NCBI GenBank assembly: GCA_009746045.1
Contig: RPFO01000774.1
Span: 60,001 to 124,000, forward strand
DNA from: Mesostigma viride
Lineage: Eukaryota; Streptophyta; Mesostigmatophyceae; Mesostigmatales; Mesostigmataceae
Direction: 5' to 3'
Length of the DNA stretch: 64,000 nucleotides
Made by a program: the position numbers and the translations under genes. The stretch's first letter is position 1. Each line of letters starts with the position of its first letter. Below are positions 1-18,682 of this stretch, one piece after another. Under the pieces are notes generated by a model. The model was not told where the DNA came from and searched no databases. It was given only the letters and a program-made list of their open reading frames with translations.

Positions 1-972
1 ACATCTCCCTAGCCGGGGCTCCCTGGCCGGGGACCGGCCACAAAAAGAACAAGCTCTAATGTCGCGGGCGAAGCCCGCAAAACTTGTACTAAAATTTGTA
101 AAACGCAGCCCTGGCACAATTTTAGCTAACACTCTTTCGAACGGCTTTCGGCTCCAGCCACTCAGCGGCGCGACTTACAGTCCGCTTGACGAATGAGCTG
201 CGCGAAATTTCGTTGCGACCAATCACGAAAAGGTCAAACCACGGCGTCCATATTATGAGGGTTTTTGTGCGTTACATCCAGATGAGCCATTTGGCAGAGG
301 TCCGTATGCCCAGATTGCGCCAGGAGCCAAACTCTGCGATGTCCTGTGTTTGCGAGCTCCAGATATAACCGTCGCAAACTTTTGGGCTGTTGGACCAAAC
401 TTTCTGTTGGCGAAATCCCGTTACAAACGCGCCGGAAGCTCACACGTGGATTTTCCTCTGCTCCACCGCCTGTAAGCGATTTTTCCCTTCTGTCTGCGGG
501 GTTGGCGAGGTCACTCATCCCCGCGCGCATCGCGCTCCCGTGCAGGGGTAGCAGTCAATCTGGAGCTTGAACTCTGCAAGTAGTTCGCGAGCTCCGTCCA
601 CTGCGCGGTTGCGCAGTTTGTCCCTATGTAGTAATGTACATATTGTTAAACTTCACAAAAAGTTGCTTACGTAGACTTCAGGCGCCAAGGCACAGCTCAT
701 CTTAGGTACGATTATTCAGGACGTACCAGGTTCGAGCCTTCATAGAGCTCCCCCATTACATGTCAGATTTTTTTCCTTCACCCATTTGCCACTCCATGAA
801 TCTTGTGGTCGAAACTCTAAAGCTAGCGCGCGCTCCTTGGCGGGACTAGCGCCACTTGGCACTCGACGGAGGTACGTGGTGACTCACATCTCCCTAGCCG
901 GGGCTCCCTGGCCGGGGACCGGCCACAAAAAGTACAAGCTCTAATGTCGCGGGCGAAGCCCGCAAAACTTGT
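1..972. repeat. 87-bp direct repeat pair upstream of the hexokinase gene
   Basis: Bases 1-87 and 886-972 are the same sequence with one mismatch (a/t near base 48). Each copy contains the GC-rich hairpin GCGGGC-GAA-GCCCGC and a GGCCGGGGACCGGCC palindrome. The spacer of about 800 bp is single copy here and has no convincing gene. The left copy starts at the window edge, so the repeat may extend outward. It could be a tandem segmental duplication or the terminal repeats of a small element; no LTR signals (TG...CA ends, primer-binding site) are visible. Confidence 0.7.
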
Positions 973-1212
973 GATGAAGCTACTGTACACAAATCTTGCT
1001 GCTGCGGTCATAATCAGGCGGAAAAGTGCGGGCAGCCGAAAAGGCGTGGAAGCTCGACGCGCACAAATTTTGTTCTTCGGATCAATTTAGTGAATTTCTT
1101 GCACAGCCAGCGACAGCGCGCCCGCGCCTGTCGCTGCTTGCTTGCGTTCTCACAGCTCACACGCCCGGTTGCTGGCAGCTCTCGTAATTATTGGCAACAG
1201 CCCTTCGGGGAA

Positions 1213-8714
<7,502 letters not shown>

Positions 8715-9150
8715 TGCGATTGGCCGTTCCGAGTTTTCAGACGTCAGGGTGGCTGTATGGCTGATGAATGAATGTTCAGCCTGAAATCTTCGGATGAGGA
8801 AGAATGATGTGTTTTAAGGATCTGCGACATCACCCAGAGTATGCAGCTCTGATCTCTAGCAGCTGCTACGCATTTTTGACATTATATACAATTGTACTTT
8901 TTAAGATTTTTTTTCTTCTTTCATGAGCATGTACCCAGACTTTGCAGCACCTGAGACCACATCACCGTTTTTTTTGCGGTCCCTCGTCCTCGACTAATCA
9001 ACCTTAATCGTCCGGAATGTGTGCGACGCGGGCAGTGTCACGCTTGCATGGTTGATTTACCAAGAGCTGATCGATATGTGCAGAAAATGTGTGTGCCTCA
9101 CTGCATGTACATAGTGATAATTAAGCACATAAACCGTCGATCTTTGCTGC
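8715..9150. other. 3' flank of the hexokinase gene, no further gene seen
   Basis: AT-richer spacer after the hexokinase stop. It presumably contains the 3'UTR and cleavage site, but I see no unambiguous polyadenylation signal and no open frame with recognisable content. Confidence 0.5.
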
Positions 9151-9154
9151 ACGC

Positions 9155-9335
9155 CGGCTTGTGGAGGAAGCATGCGGCGGCTGAGCCCGGGTGAGTACCC
9201 TGTCCACTTGGTCTTCGTAGATTATGGCAAGGCCTTTGACTCAGTATTCTGGCCTGCTCTTTGGAATATACTTGCTCTCTACCGGGTTCCCAAGCCGTTG
9301 GTTGAGCGCTGCCCTCCGCAAGTTGTCTGAGGGGT
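9155..9335 (+). pseudogene. LINE reverse transcriptase fragment
   Basis: A short piece of a non-LTR reverse transcriptase in sense orientation. The frame around 9192 reads PVHLVFVDYGKAFDSV followed by WPALWNILALYRVP, the conserved RT block with the first catalytic Asp (FVDYxKAFD). It is related to but distinct from the C and D copies elsewhere in the window. It is cut off on both sides, and the downstream frame is broken by TGA around 9330. Confidence 0.8.
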
Positions 9336-9534
9336 CTACGGCATCAGTCCGTACGTCGTATGCATGGCAGAAGCCCAGCCTTGCCCCCTCCAAACAGGGG
9401 TGTGATGCCTCGCTCTATTTAGTTATGCTGTGCCCATGCAGAGAGCTGCTCTCTGCTGAGATTAATTAATGAATGAATTAGACTCGTGCTCCCGTTGGGG
9501 AGTCACGGAGCATTAACCCCGTTGTTAACCCCGA

Positions 9535-10196
9535 TGGATGGATGGATGGAAGGATGGATCTGGATGGATGGATGGATGGATGGATGGATGGATGGATGGA
9601 TGGATGGATGGATGGATGGATGGATGGATGGATGGATGGATGGATGGATGGATGGATGGATGGATGGATGGATGGATGGATGGATGGATGGATGGATGGA
9701 TGGATGGATGGGTGGGTGGGTGGGTGGGTGGGTGGGTGGGTGGGTGGGTGGGTGGGTGGGTGGGTGGGTGGGTGGGTGGGTGGGTGGGTGGGTGGGTGGG
9801 TGGGTGGGTGGGTGGGTGGGTGGGTGGGTGGGTGGGTGGGTGGGTGGGTGGGTGGGTGGGTGGGTGGGTGGGTGGGTGGGTGGGTGGGTGGGTGGGTGGG
9901 TGGTGGGTGGGTGGGTGGGTGGGTGGGTGGGTGGGTGGGTGGGTGGGTGGGTGGGTGGGTGGGTGGGTGGGTGGGTGGGTGGGGGTGGTGGGTGGGTGGG
10001 TGGGTGGGTGGGTGGGTGGGTGGGTGGGTGGTGGGTGGGGGTGGGTGGTGGGTGGGTGGGTGGGTGGGTGGGTGGGTGGGTGGGTGGGTGGGTGGGTGGG
10101 TGGGTGGGTGGGTGGGTGGGTGGGTGGGTGGGTGGGTGGGTGGATGGATGGATGGATGGATGGATGGATGGATGGACGGATGGATGGATGGATGGG
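9535..10196 (+). repeat. Compound (GGAT)n-(GGTG)n-(GGAT)n microsatellite inside LINE D 3'UTR
   Basis: About 660 bp: GGAT units 9535-9710, then about 425 bp of GGTG/GGGT units with a few interruptions (GGTGGTGGG near 9901, 9982 and 10030), then GGAT units again from 10141. In the other D copies (15423-15440, 60962-60981, 61138-61161) the same place holds only 3-6 GATG/CATC units, so this locus has expanded in situ. The long Asp-Gly-Trp-Met and Gly-Gly-Trp-Val frames here are artefacts. Confidence 0.97.
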
Positions 10197-10814
10197 TGCA
10201 AACAGTCCTACCGGTCTAATCTATCTACAACAGCTATTATCTACAAACATCTATCAACAACAACTCTACCCTAGGGGAGCTATCTGGCGTGCTTCCCGTA
10301 TCAGTGTTTGCACACGCGGGGGCTTCCCCACGGCAGGGGGCTCGTTGTCCTCTATGACCTGGGCCCACTTGGCCTTGTCCATCATCTTTTTCCAAATCAC
10401 GGAGAGGCCTAGGCCCCCCATGTCCTCTACTAGCTGTTCTTTGAAGGTGCGGGCCTTGCGGCGTCTAGCATCACGGGGCCCGCCGGCCCATGTCAGGAGG
10501 TGCCGGCCAGGCGCTGAGCTGCATGTGCGCAGTCCCGCGAGCCGGGGGCCGGCCACGTGAGGTGTCTACCTGGTTGGTGCGAGCTAGGCGGCCCTAGTAG
10601 CTGCAGGCGCCGCTGCTTAATATGGTGCTGGTGATATATGGCATGCCAAGGTATGTACAGGTCCTCATTGCGGACATGAGCAGCATATTCTACTCTGAAA
10701 TTGGATCGCAGCATGTTGGTGACCGCGCCGTCCAGCTTGCGGGCCAGGTCGGCGGTGAGGACCGTCCACGTCTCGGCGCCCCATACGTAAGAACAGGCAG
10801 GACGAGGACCTTAA

Positions 10815-12513
10815 CCCCTAAATGGTCTGGCTGCCGATTTTCCGCCTAAAACTGAGTTACAGCCGACACGTCGGCCCCTTCTCGGGGGACCAAATGCCGC
10901 GAAAACTATTGAGAATTAGGAAACGTTTAGCTGAGAAGAATGAAAGTTTATAATTTTCCTCACAGCATGGTACTAGGGTTTGCATACTTCTGACAAAGTT
11001 ATAGAGGTGTTCTGGCCGGTCAAAGTACAAGGGGTCAGGGTACTTTTTCGCGTACAACGTGCATTCCGGAAAACGACGACCTGGCCATGGCGGCTTGCGC
11101 CCACGCATGGCATTTACGTTTTCGTTCGAATTTTCTGACCAAAGTCAGGAAATTGATTTTATACGTCCTAAAGATGATACAGGCCAATTTTTGGTTCGCG
11201 GGAATGCCATTTGATAGGTGTCGGCAGCGTTCTTGCTGGAAAAAACTGCGATCAGGCCGGACGATAGAAACGTTGACAGCAATACCTTTCCGGCGTATTT
11301 TAAAGGATATATTGGTTTCTTTGTACTTTTTATGATACATGGTAGTCGTAAACGTGCAAGGGTGGCCAGAAATCGCCGAATCAAGCGACCATGCTGCACA
11401 ACTTTGGTGTGCCGAAATGCGCCATTTTGCGGCCACCGCCTGGGCCAAGGTAACGCCATCCATGCCTGGTAAAGCTTAAGCATCGTTTTCCTATCGATGT
11501 TTGACGTTTATATATACGTTCTAGCTTGTGTAGCACATTCTTTTTGCATTATTCATGCTCTTTCTTGACCCTGGCCTGGCCCCTTTCTAAAACACCCTTC
11601 TTAGATGCTTCCCTCAGTCAGTTGACCTGCCACAGGGTGATGGTGATAAGTTTAAGAGGCTGTATGGGTTTGAATACCTCCATATATGTTTGTTATACAT
11701 TTCCCACACACATATTGCATGAGTGTGAGGCAGTTGGCTGGTCTCTGTGGCATCATCAAGCATGTAACCGGTGAGTAGAAGCTTCCCATTGTCAGCATGT
11801 GACACCAGGTGTGCTGGCCATCACCTGGCAAGCTATAGCAGCTTAGGCCTAGTTTATTCTTGCTAGGGCAAGCTGAAATAGGCTTAAAATCACTAGATTG
11901 TTGGTGGCTGCCTCCTAGAATGCATGCCTTGCGTAGGGTATCCGTACCACGTTACCTACGTGCATGGACAAGGTGGCACCTGCACATAGGTGCCATGTAA
12001 GGGCAGTGTGATGATGCAGTTATGTTTCCCCATCATTGTGGAAGGGAAATGTATTGTGTGGCATGGTTGGGGGCCATATTAGTAGGTATTAGTAGGTAGT
12101 ATGCCCACTCCTACCCCCTTGGTTGCTTTTTACCAACGGTACCCCTATGGGCTGTACTGGGTGTAACTGCTGGTATACCCACCCAAATGATGACCCCAAT
12201 GGCTCAAACTGTTCAGCAACTAATTGTTTATCATCCCTGAAGTGGTAGGTGCCTAGCTCTTACAACATAATTCAAAATGCACATTCTACCAAAAATGAAA
12301 ACGCTCGTCTTGACCCCCCTGACTTTGACGGCAGTTATACATGGCCTACCCTGCATATATGTAAGGTTGTGATATACCAACCCGAAGGGCAACTCATGGA
12401 CATGCTTGGCCCCCAAGGACAGCCATTGGATATGGGTGGGTTGGATGGCATCTGGTTTGCAAAATTGTGAAGTTACAGCCGATGCATCGGCAGTATTTCT
12501 GCCCATTTAGGGG
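10815..12513. mobile_element. TTAA-flanked piggyBac-like element 1 (non-autonomous)
   Basis: 1699 bp between two TTAA tetranucleotides (10811-10814 and 12514-12517). Ends are inverted: CCCCTAAATGG on the left and its complement on the right. Subterminal copies of GTTACAGCCGA..TCGG occur at both ends with palindromic cores (CGACACGTCG, CGATGCATCG). The flanks join to the uninterrupted LINE D sequence seen near 35421-35445, confirming an insertion. TTAA target choice and CCC-initial termini are the hallmark of piggyBac elements. I see no transposase; the open frames inside (for example 11463-11035, minus) match nothing I know. Confidence 0.8.
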
Positions 12514-13519
12514 TTAAACAGGTCCTGTTTCTCGATCTTGCCCAGGGGCTTGCGCCACAGGGCCCGGTATTGGCGTGAAAGCGTGCCAGGCGAGGGAGAT
12601 GCGGTGACCACTCCACATCAGCCTCGCAGCTGGGAAGCAGGCTGCCCAGCAGCTTTGACACGGTCCCGATGTACAGGACTCGAGAGCCCGGTCAAGGAGA
12701 AAGAGGGCTGGCGGTGGGTGGGTGAGCCCAATCGCCAGAGCCTCTGTCTAGTTCTTTCTGACCTCAAGCCCTACTGCACGGGCCTCGATAGCCAGGCGGC
12801 AGTCGAGCCACGTCTGCACGTGCCCAGACTGTGTCCTCGAAGAGGGTGCTGGTGTCGTCTGCATAGATGATGTCCGCCAGCCGAATCTCCGTTTCCGCCC
12901 CGCCATGCCAGAAACGGTTGTCAACCTGCACCCCTGGTTCCCTACCCACGATGCGGGCAAATCGCGCTTGCGCGCCTGAATCATTAAACGTATTCGACCA
13001 CAATAATGAACAGGTAGTAGTGCGACAGCATGCAGCCCTGGGCACCACACACCCTTCTGTAAAGGGCATGGTGGCGTGGTCCCGTAGGAAGTGCGCACCG
13101 AAGTGGTGGACCCTTCATACAGGTTGCGGATGACAGCAATAAGGGGGTGGGGGATCCGGAACAGCTCGAGGATGTCCCATGTACACTATTGCGCAGGCCA
13201 GAAAACCGAATCGATCAAAGGCTTTGATGAAATCCACCAGCACAAGGTGCAGAGGGGACTCACCAGGCTGAAGGCATTGCAGTTCCTCCACAATTAGGCG
13301 GCGCGAGTAGCGATCGAAGAGCGCCTGTACTGTGTTGCGACCTGAACGGAAGCCGTGCTGAGTCTCACTGAGGTGACCGTCCAGGGCCGTGCGCAGGCGG
13401 TTCAGGATGAGCCGCATATAAGAAGCTTGAGGGGGGCACTTTTTTGGATGCAAGCCCTCTATAGTTACCGGGGTCGGCTGGCGACCCCTTGTTCTTGTAC
13501 ACGGCATCGTGCGAAAACT

Positions 13520-14710
13520 GACGTCGATCGCCGACATCAAGGCCCGGCTCCTCGACATTGACAAGCGCCTCCACGACAACGCCGGCCATCGCCATTGAGT
13601 GCATGCAAAACTTGAACGCACCTGGCCGGGCCCCGGCCCTTACCGCGCCCAGGCGGCCGGTGTCAGAAGGATATTGCCGGCCGCGCCCGGCCAGCCAGCA
13701 CTGATCTGCTGGCCCAGCCGACGATGCCTCCTCCCACCCAGACCTGGGCGTGGACAATGATGCTGAAGCACCACACCACCTCCACCGCCTCCACCAGCCA
13801 TCGCGGCACAGCTCAAGCAACAAACGCTCGACCTCCGCGTGAAGGCCGACATCACACGTACCAAGCGCAGCCACAATGTCTGATCGTCAAGCTAGCACTT
13901 TGACCAGCCGGCCGGCAGCAAGGTGAGGACTCGGAGTCTCTTGCCATACCGTTTAAGCGCGACATTCTTACCCCCATGCAACCCACTGGTGAGCTGCGGA
14001 TGTCGGCTGTCTGCGCCTTCGATCCCCGTGCGCGGGGTAAGGCTGGCCCGGCCTCCCCTGCTCGACCTCACATGGCGGATAAGCTGTTGTCATGCCGCAA
14101 GAAGCTCTCGGGGACTTCCTACACACTGGCCAGCCGACTACTTGATCGACCCTCGCACAACAATGTTCAGTGGCGACGGGAGCTATATGGCCGACCTACC
14201 TCCAGCTCCGGCAGACCGCGGCCCGTGGGAAACCGGTATACTGGAGGGGGGCGGCAATCTACATCGACCACAAGCCCTGGCAGGCCTGCGCCCCATGGAT
14301 GCATGCCACCCCAGCAATCCCAGTCTAGGGAATATAGATAGTGATCCGGGTAGCGTAGATTAGTCAGGCTCAGCTCAGCAGGTGGCCCTTCAGGACGCCT
14401 ATGCGATTGTGCACCTATAATGGGACTCCCAACGCATGATGCATTAAGAATTCAGCAAAGCTCTGCCAATGCAGAGAGCTACTCTGTGCTGAGACGCCAT
14501 GCCCTAGCCATTGTTTAGCCATGATGATCGATCTTCCACCCTATGTAAGCACCTAGCTGCTGGAATACATAGTGGTGCAGGTGCACTTTGTGCACCCACA
14601 GCAGGTGTTATTTACACACTACCCTTGCAGGAAGTAGCTTAGAGTGTATATTAAAAGCCATGTGTCCCTTCTCAGGGATATGTCATATGTGCTACATGTA
14701 CCCCCAACGT
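13520..14710 (+). pseudogene. Degenerate ORF1-only retrotransposon copy
   Basis: Decayed sense copy of the ORF1-only element described at 61788-63743. Recognisable pieces, in several frames: TADIKARLLDIDKRL-like segment at 13540, the ALDLR..ADI..RSHN segment near 13830, RARGKAGPA near 14035, MADKLLSCRKKLS near 14075, REL.PTYLQLRQ near 14185, and KPVYW.GAAIYIDHKPW near 14240. The 3'UTR follows (CAGAGAGCTACTCTGTGCTGAGACG, GCAGGAAGTAGCTTAG) and decays at about 14710 with the hairpin region ACCCCCAACGTGGAG. Many indels and stops. Confidence 0.75.
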
Positions 14711-14894
14711 GGAGACATGTTCCATTTTAGTTTACTCATACTAATTGCCCCCTGCCTGGTCGTGCTGTGGCCGGGGGCAGGGGGGTAGTGTACACTCGCT
14801 CCCTGGGATTGTGGCGAACACATGCAGCTGACAAAATAGGAGCGACCTATACCTCGGGCCAATGTACACGTCTGCACCTATAGCTCCAGTGTCT

Positions 14895-15498
14895 GCACTC
14901 GTTCCATTTTCAGAGCGAGGATATGCTGCTCATGTCCGCAATGAGGACATGTACCAGGGCATGCCCTATATCACCAGCACCATTCAGCAACGACGCCTGC
15001 AGCTAGTAGGGCACCTAGCTCGCACCAACCAGGTAGACACCTCACGTGGCCCCCCCGCGCAGGACTGCGACCAGCCCAGCCTGGCCGGCACCTCCTGACG
15101 TGGGCCGGCGGGCCCCGTGATGCTAGACGCCGCAAGGCCCGCACCTTCAAAGAACAGCTGGTAGAGGACATGGGGGGCCTAGGCCTCTCTGTGATTTGGA
15201 AGAAGATGATGGACAAGGCCAAGTGGGCCCAGGTCATAGAGGACAACGAGCCCCCCCCCGCAGTGGGGAAGCGCCCGCGTGTGCAATCCCGTGGGAGGCA
15301 CGCCAGATAGCTCCCCTAGGGCAGCGTGCGGCTGCCTAGATAGATGTTGTAGTTAGAATGCTGTTAGATAGATGTAGTATGTAGCCGATGTAGATAGATT
15401 AGACCGGTAGGACTGTTTGCACCCATCCATCCATCCATCGGGGTTAATGCTCCGTGACTCCCCAACGGGAGCACGAGTCTAATTAATTAATTAATTAA
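14895..15498 (+). mobile_element. LINE family D 3' end, sense copy
   Basis: 5'-truncated D LINE. It opens with ...GYAAHVRNEDMYQGMPYITS, QQRRLQLVGHLARTNQVDTS, then [20 protein letters not shown] and [14 protein letters not shown], the C-terminal end of ORF2. The 3'UTR carries CCATCCATCCATCC, the hairpin CTCCC-CAAC-GGGAG at about 15459, and an (AATT)n tail 15480-15498. A TTAA element was later inserted in this tail. Confidence 0.88.
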
Positions 15499-16847
15499 CC
15501 CATGGTCCGCCGATGTGGTCAAATTTGACCACAACACACGTAACGTAACTGTACCGCGTAATTCCGTGACATGCGACGTAAGTGACGTAACGTAAATATG
15601 TCCGGCGGGTCGGGGCAGACCCAACCTCAATGAAAATGCATAGGTTGGGTAGGTAATTGCGCCATAGCACAGTAAATACCACCACTTTCTTGCAGGCAGT
15701 CACGTGACTTTTGCTAACATTTTTTACCGTTGCGCGCGCGCATAGCAAGATATGGCTGTCAGCGCGCCATTTTGTGGCAATTTTGGGTTCCGCGGCTTGA
15801 AATGGGTCAGATGATGACCCCTGAACGATGATGCATTGTTTTGGTACGTCAAGAATGATCAGATTTTATATATATGCTGTTGAGGAAATACGCAGTGGCT
15901 ATTACCTCTGTCTTGGTAGTCACTGTCAGACGAGACGTCCCGTTTGGTATCGCCGGTTTCCTTTGGTTCTTGGGAGTTTCCGTCTGCCTGGGCCTCCCGC
16001 GTCTTTACGAAAGTCCGCTGCGCCATTTGCTGGGGACGTGGACGCGTTAGACGTCGTCTTTGCACATATCTTCAACATGGTAATGATGACAGATGCATGG
16101 ATAGAGCGGCTATGGCCGCCTCTCCCACTAGTAGCTGCATGCGTGACGTATGAGCTTGCAGGCCAGCGGAACCCAGCCAGGTCATGATCAAGGCAGGTAC
16201 GGCAATGCGTTTGCACGTTGTTTGCAGGGAAACTCGTACGTCCTTACATGTCTTTTGATGAGTAGGATAGTGTTATTGCAACAGCTTTCCATGCCTGCTC
16301 TAGGAGGGGTATTAGCCATTATGGTGCACAATTTGTGGCACTTCTTTGGGGGATAACGTTCAGTGATGGCAAGTTGGCGTCATGTTTGGATTCCAGCAGG
16401 TTTGGCACTCTATTGTGGTCATTTATATTGCATAATTGTATAGCATGGCATTTTTCTCCATTTGGGGTGTTCGTAGTCATGTGTCAATATGAGCATGGTG
16501 CCGTGTGTAAAATGCAATTCTGAGTGCACCCCCCCCGTTGGGGGACCCCTGAACATTCTAATAAAAATATCCAACCATGATTTTGGTGTTTAGAATCCTC
16601 CCCCGGAGAAAAGGGGGGGGGTTAACTTTTTCTAACACGAAAAAGTTCGTCTTTTGTCCAACTTTGACTGAAGATAACATCCAGGGCACTGAATGTACTC
16701 GTGATATTATTGCATATTCTGAAAGCCCTTGAAGTGTAAATATTCCTGGCATCTTGGTTGAGGGTGTTTGGAGTTGTGGTCTAGGAGTTATGATTTTTTT
16801 CATTTTCAGGGGTCAAAAAACCAAAAAAAGTGCTGGCGGACCATGGG
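15499..16847. mobile_element. TTAA-flanked piggyBac-like element 2 (non-autonomous)
   Basis: 1349 bp between TTAA (15495-15498) and TTAA (16848-16851). The terminal inverted repeats are a perfect 13 bp, CCCATGGTCCGCC. A palindrome TGGTCAAATTTGACCA lies just inside the left end. It sits in the (TTAA)n tail of the neighbouring D LINE. No recognisable transposase; the frames inside are short. Confidence 0.85.
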
Positions 16848-16920
16848 TTAATAGCTCCAGTCTTTCGATCAATCCAATTAAGTTTTATAATTAATTAGTC
16901 TCGTCACTCGTGTCCCCACT
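16848..16920 (-). mobile_element. Short LINE D-like 3' end, host of the next insertion
   Basis: AATTAATTAG tail followed by GTCCCC-ACTG-GGGGAC, a variant of the terminal hairpin. After the insertion ending at 18181 the same sequence continues (GGACCATGGAGCACTGAATCCCC, compare GGAGCATTAACCCC in other D copies). The element therefore spans 16880-16920 plus 18182-18230. Confidence 0.55.
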
Positions 16921-16930
16921 GGGGGACCAT

Positions 16931-18181
16931 TGAATTGAATTGAATTGTAACATAACTCCGTTGGGAGTATATGTAGCACATAGCCCTTGAGAGGGGGCAT
17001 ATGGCCTTTCATACATCCTAAGCTACTTCCTGCAAGGGTGGGGATGTAAAGGACCCTTGCTCGAGGTGCACCACCGGGCACTTGCATCCCCATGATCTTC
17101 AAGCTATGCCCAGCGAAGGGGGAGCCTGTCATGGGGGGGAAGATCAGCATAGCTATACAAAGAAGCTAGGGCATGGCGTCTCAGCAGAGAGTTACTCCCT
17201 GCATAGGCACAACAGAACTAAATAAAGCTGGGCATCATCTGGGGTGTGGCTCATCATAGGCACACATGTACATGATAAAGTAAAGCGCGTGGCTTAGCTG
17301 GGATAGTGCCTCTAGGAGGCGTACATGTACATGGCCACGGTCTATCTATTCTACACTGCTACTGCTGTATTCCCCTAAGCTGGGGCGTCTGGAGTCGCTG
17401 GGGCCGCGGGGGGGGGGGGGGGTCGCCTGCCAGGGCTTATGGCCGACGTATAGATGGCCGCCCCCTTCCAGTACACCGGCTGCCCCGCCTTGGTCTGCCG
17501 GAGCTGGAGGTAGGTCGGCCATAGCTCCCGTCGCCATTGTTGCTGCGCCAGGGTCAAGTCGTCATCAAGGGTGAAGAGAGTCTTCTCGAGCCGCTTGCGG
17601 CGTCTGAGAAAAGAAATCTTGTCCGCCGGGGTCTTAAAGGTGAGAAGGAGCGGGGGCGGCCCTGCCTTACCCCGCGCGCGGGGAAGGCGGTGGGCGGCCA
17701 GCTCGATCTCACCGTTAAGGCGGGCCCATGCGACCAAGGATTTCTCTCTCAAACGCACGCAAAAGCTTCTCGGAATTCTCACCTTCCTCCATCTTTCAAA
17801 GTTCTTGACAATGACGTTGAGGCTGCGCTTGGCGAGCTCGGCCTCCTCGCGGAGGTCAAGCGTCTGCCGTTGAAGCTGGGCTGCGACGGCGGAGGTGGTG
17901 GAGGTGGTATGTTGCTTAAGCATGTCCGCCCAGGTGGTGATGGGAGGAGCATCGCCGGCCAGGCCAGCCGGGGCTGGCTTGGCGGCAATGTCCTTCACCG
18001 CCTGGGCGGTGAGGCCTGCGGTGCATGTTCTGCAGAACCTCGATAGCGATGGCGTTGTCCTTAAGACGCTGGTCGATGTCGCGGAGCTGGGCGGTGATGG
18101 CGTCGGAGGTGGGGGTGGGGGCGGTGGAGGAGGCGAGGAGGCTGGAAGTGGCGGTGGAGATGGTGGGGAGCTCAGCAGCCA
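16931..18181 (-). mobile_element. ORF1-only retrotransposon, 5'-truncated copy with 11-bp TSD
   Basis: Flanked by the duplication TGGGGGACCAT (16920-16930 and 18182-18192). On the minus strand it keeps the ORF1 body from the proline-rich segment to the stop at 17375: TAQAVKDIAAKPAPAG, ITTWADMLKQHTT, LDLREEAELAKRSLNVIVKN, RARGKAGPPPLLLTFKTPADK, LFTLDDDLTLAQQQ, RRELWPTYLQLRQTK. A 3'UTR of about 440 bp, the hairpin ACTCC-CAAC-GGAGT and an (ATTCA)n tail follow. Frameshifts lie near the central poly-C run and at the C-terminus. No reverse transcriptase lies between ORF1 and the 3' end. Confidence 0.88.
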
Positions 18182-18430
18182 TGGGGGACCATGGAGCACT
18201 GAATCCCCCAATTAAGTTAGTGGACATCTCCCAAAGACCTCAATATGTACATACATGGATGATCAGAATATACGCTGATCAGAATATACGCTTGGCTGAT
18301 TTCGAGTGTACCGGCTACGCCCCCTTCTACTCAAAGAAGGATTCAGCCGTGTTCAGCCCGTCTCACGGTGCGAGACTGAACAAGTCTCGCGTGCAGACAC
18401 GTGTGTAGTACTCCTACACACAGATCTCGA

Positions 18431-18682
18431 GTGATTTATCTAGTACCAAATCCGAAAGGCTTGCATCACTCCCCGGACAGGAGAACTTTTGCGGATGACT
18501 GTAGGTGTAAGTTGGCGATGCCATGGTAACCGGAGACGTCCGTCCTATAGTCAGCAAAATTGGTGCGAGAGGTCCCCAGTTCGATTCCGGTCAGATTCAT
18601 TTGCAGATCGCGTTTTTCCGCGTTTTCCGCGGCCCGGCACTGACCGCAAATGGTTTTCACCTTTGCGGAGTGTCTGATCAGA
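18431..18682 (+). repeat. SINE family 1, copy b
   Basis: Second copy of the element at 4676-4919, starting TGATTTATCTAGTACC. It carries the B-box-like AGTTCGATTCCGG and the same 3' part (TTTGCAGATCGCGTTTTCCGCGG...). It has a small duplication of CGTTTTTCCG relative to copy a. The 18230-18430 stretch before it holds no recognisable gene. Confidence 0.7.

Larger units (their letters stand above)
9461..13515 (-). mobile_element. LINE family D copy (RT to 3' tail), interrupted by a TTAA element
   Basis: 5'-truncated non-LTR retrotransposon on the minus strand. Reading from 13515 downward it has NYRGL, QHGFRSGRNTV, LHLVLVDFIKAFDR (RT motif with the first Asp), then YADDTSTL (catalytic YADD) near 12850, then the post-RT region. 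At 12513/10815 it is split by a 1.7-kb DNA element. It resumes at 10814 with the C-terminal segment GHLLTWAGG-like, [20 protein letters not shown] and [16 protein letters not shown]. The 3'UTR carries a massively expanded GATG/GGTG microsatellite, then the family D terminal hairpin CTCCC-CAAC-GGGAG and an (AATT)n-like tail at 9461-9481. Several frameshifts and stops make it non-functional. Confidence 0.85.

Noticed and set aside
1-972. LTR retrotransposon ends
   Set aside because: The repeats are only 87 bp with no TG...CA termini, primer-binding site or polypurine tract, and nothing coding between them.
9486-10560. Long open frames of Asp-Gly-Trp-Met, Gly-Gly-Trp-Val and Thr-His-Pro-Pro repeats
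   Set aside because: They are translations of the GATG/GGTG microsatellite in a LINE 3'UTR; every frame on both strands is open for the same reason.
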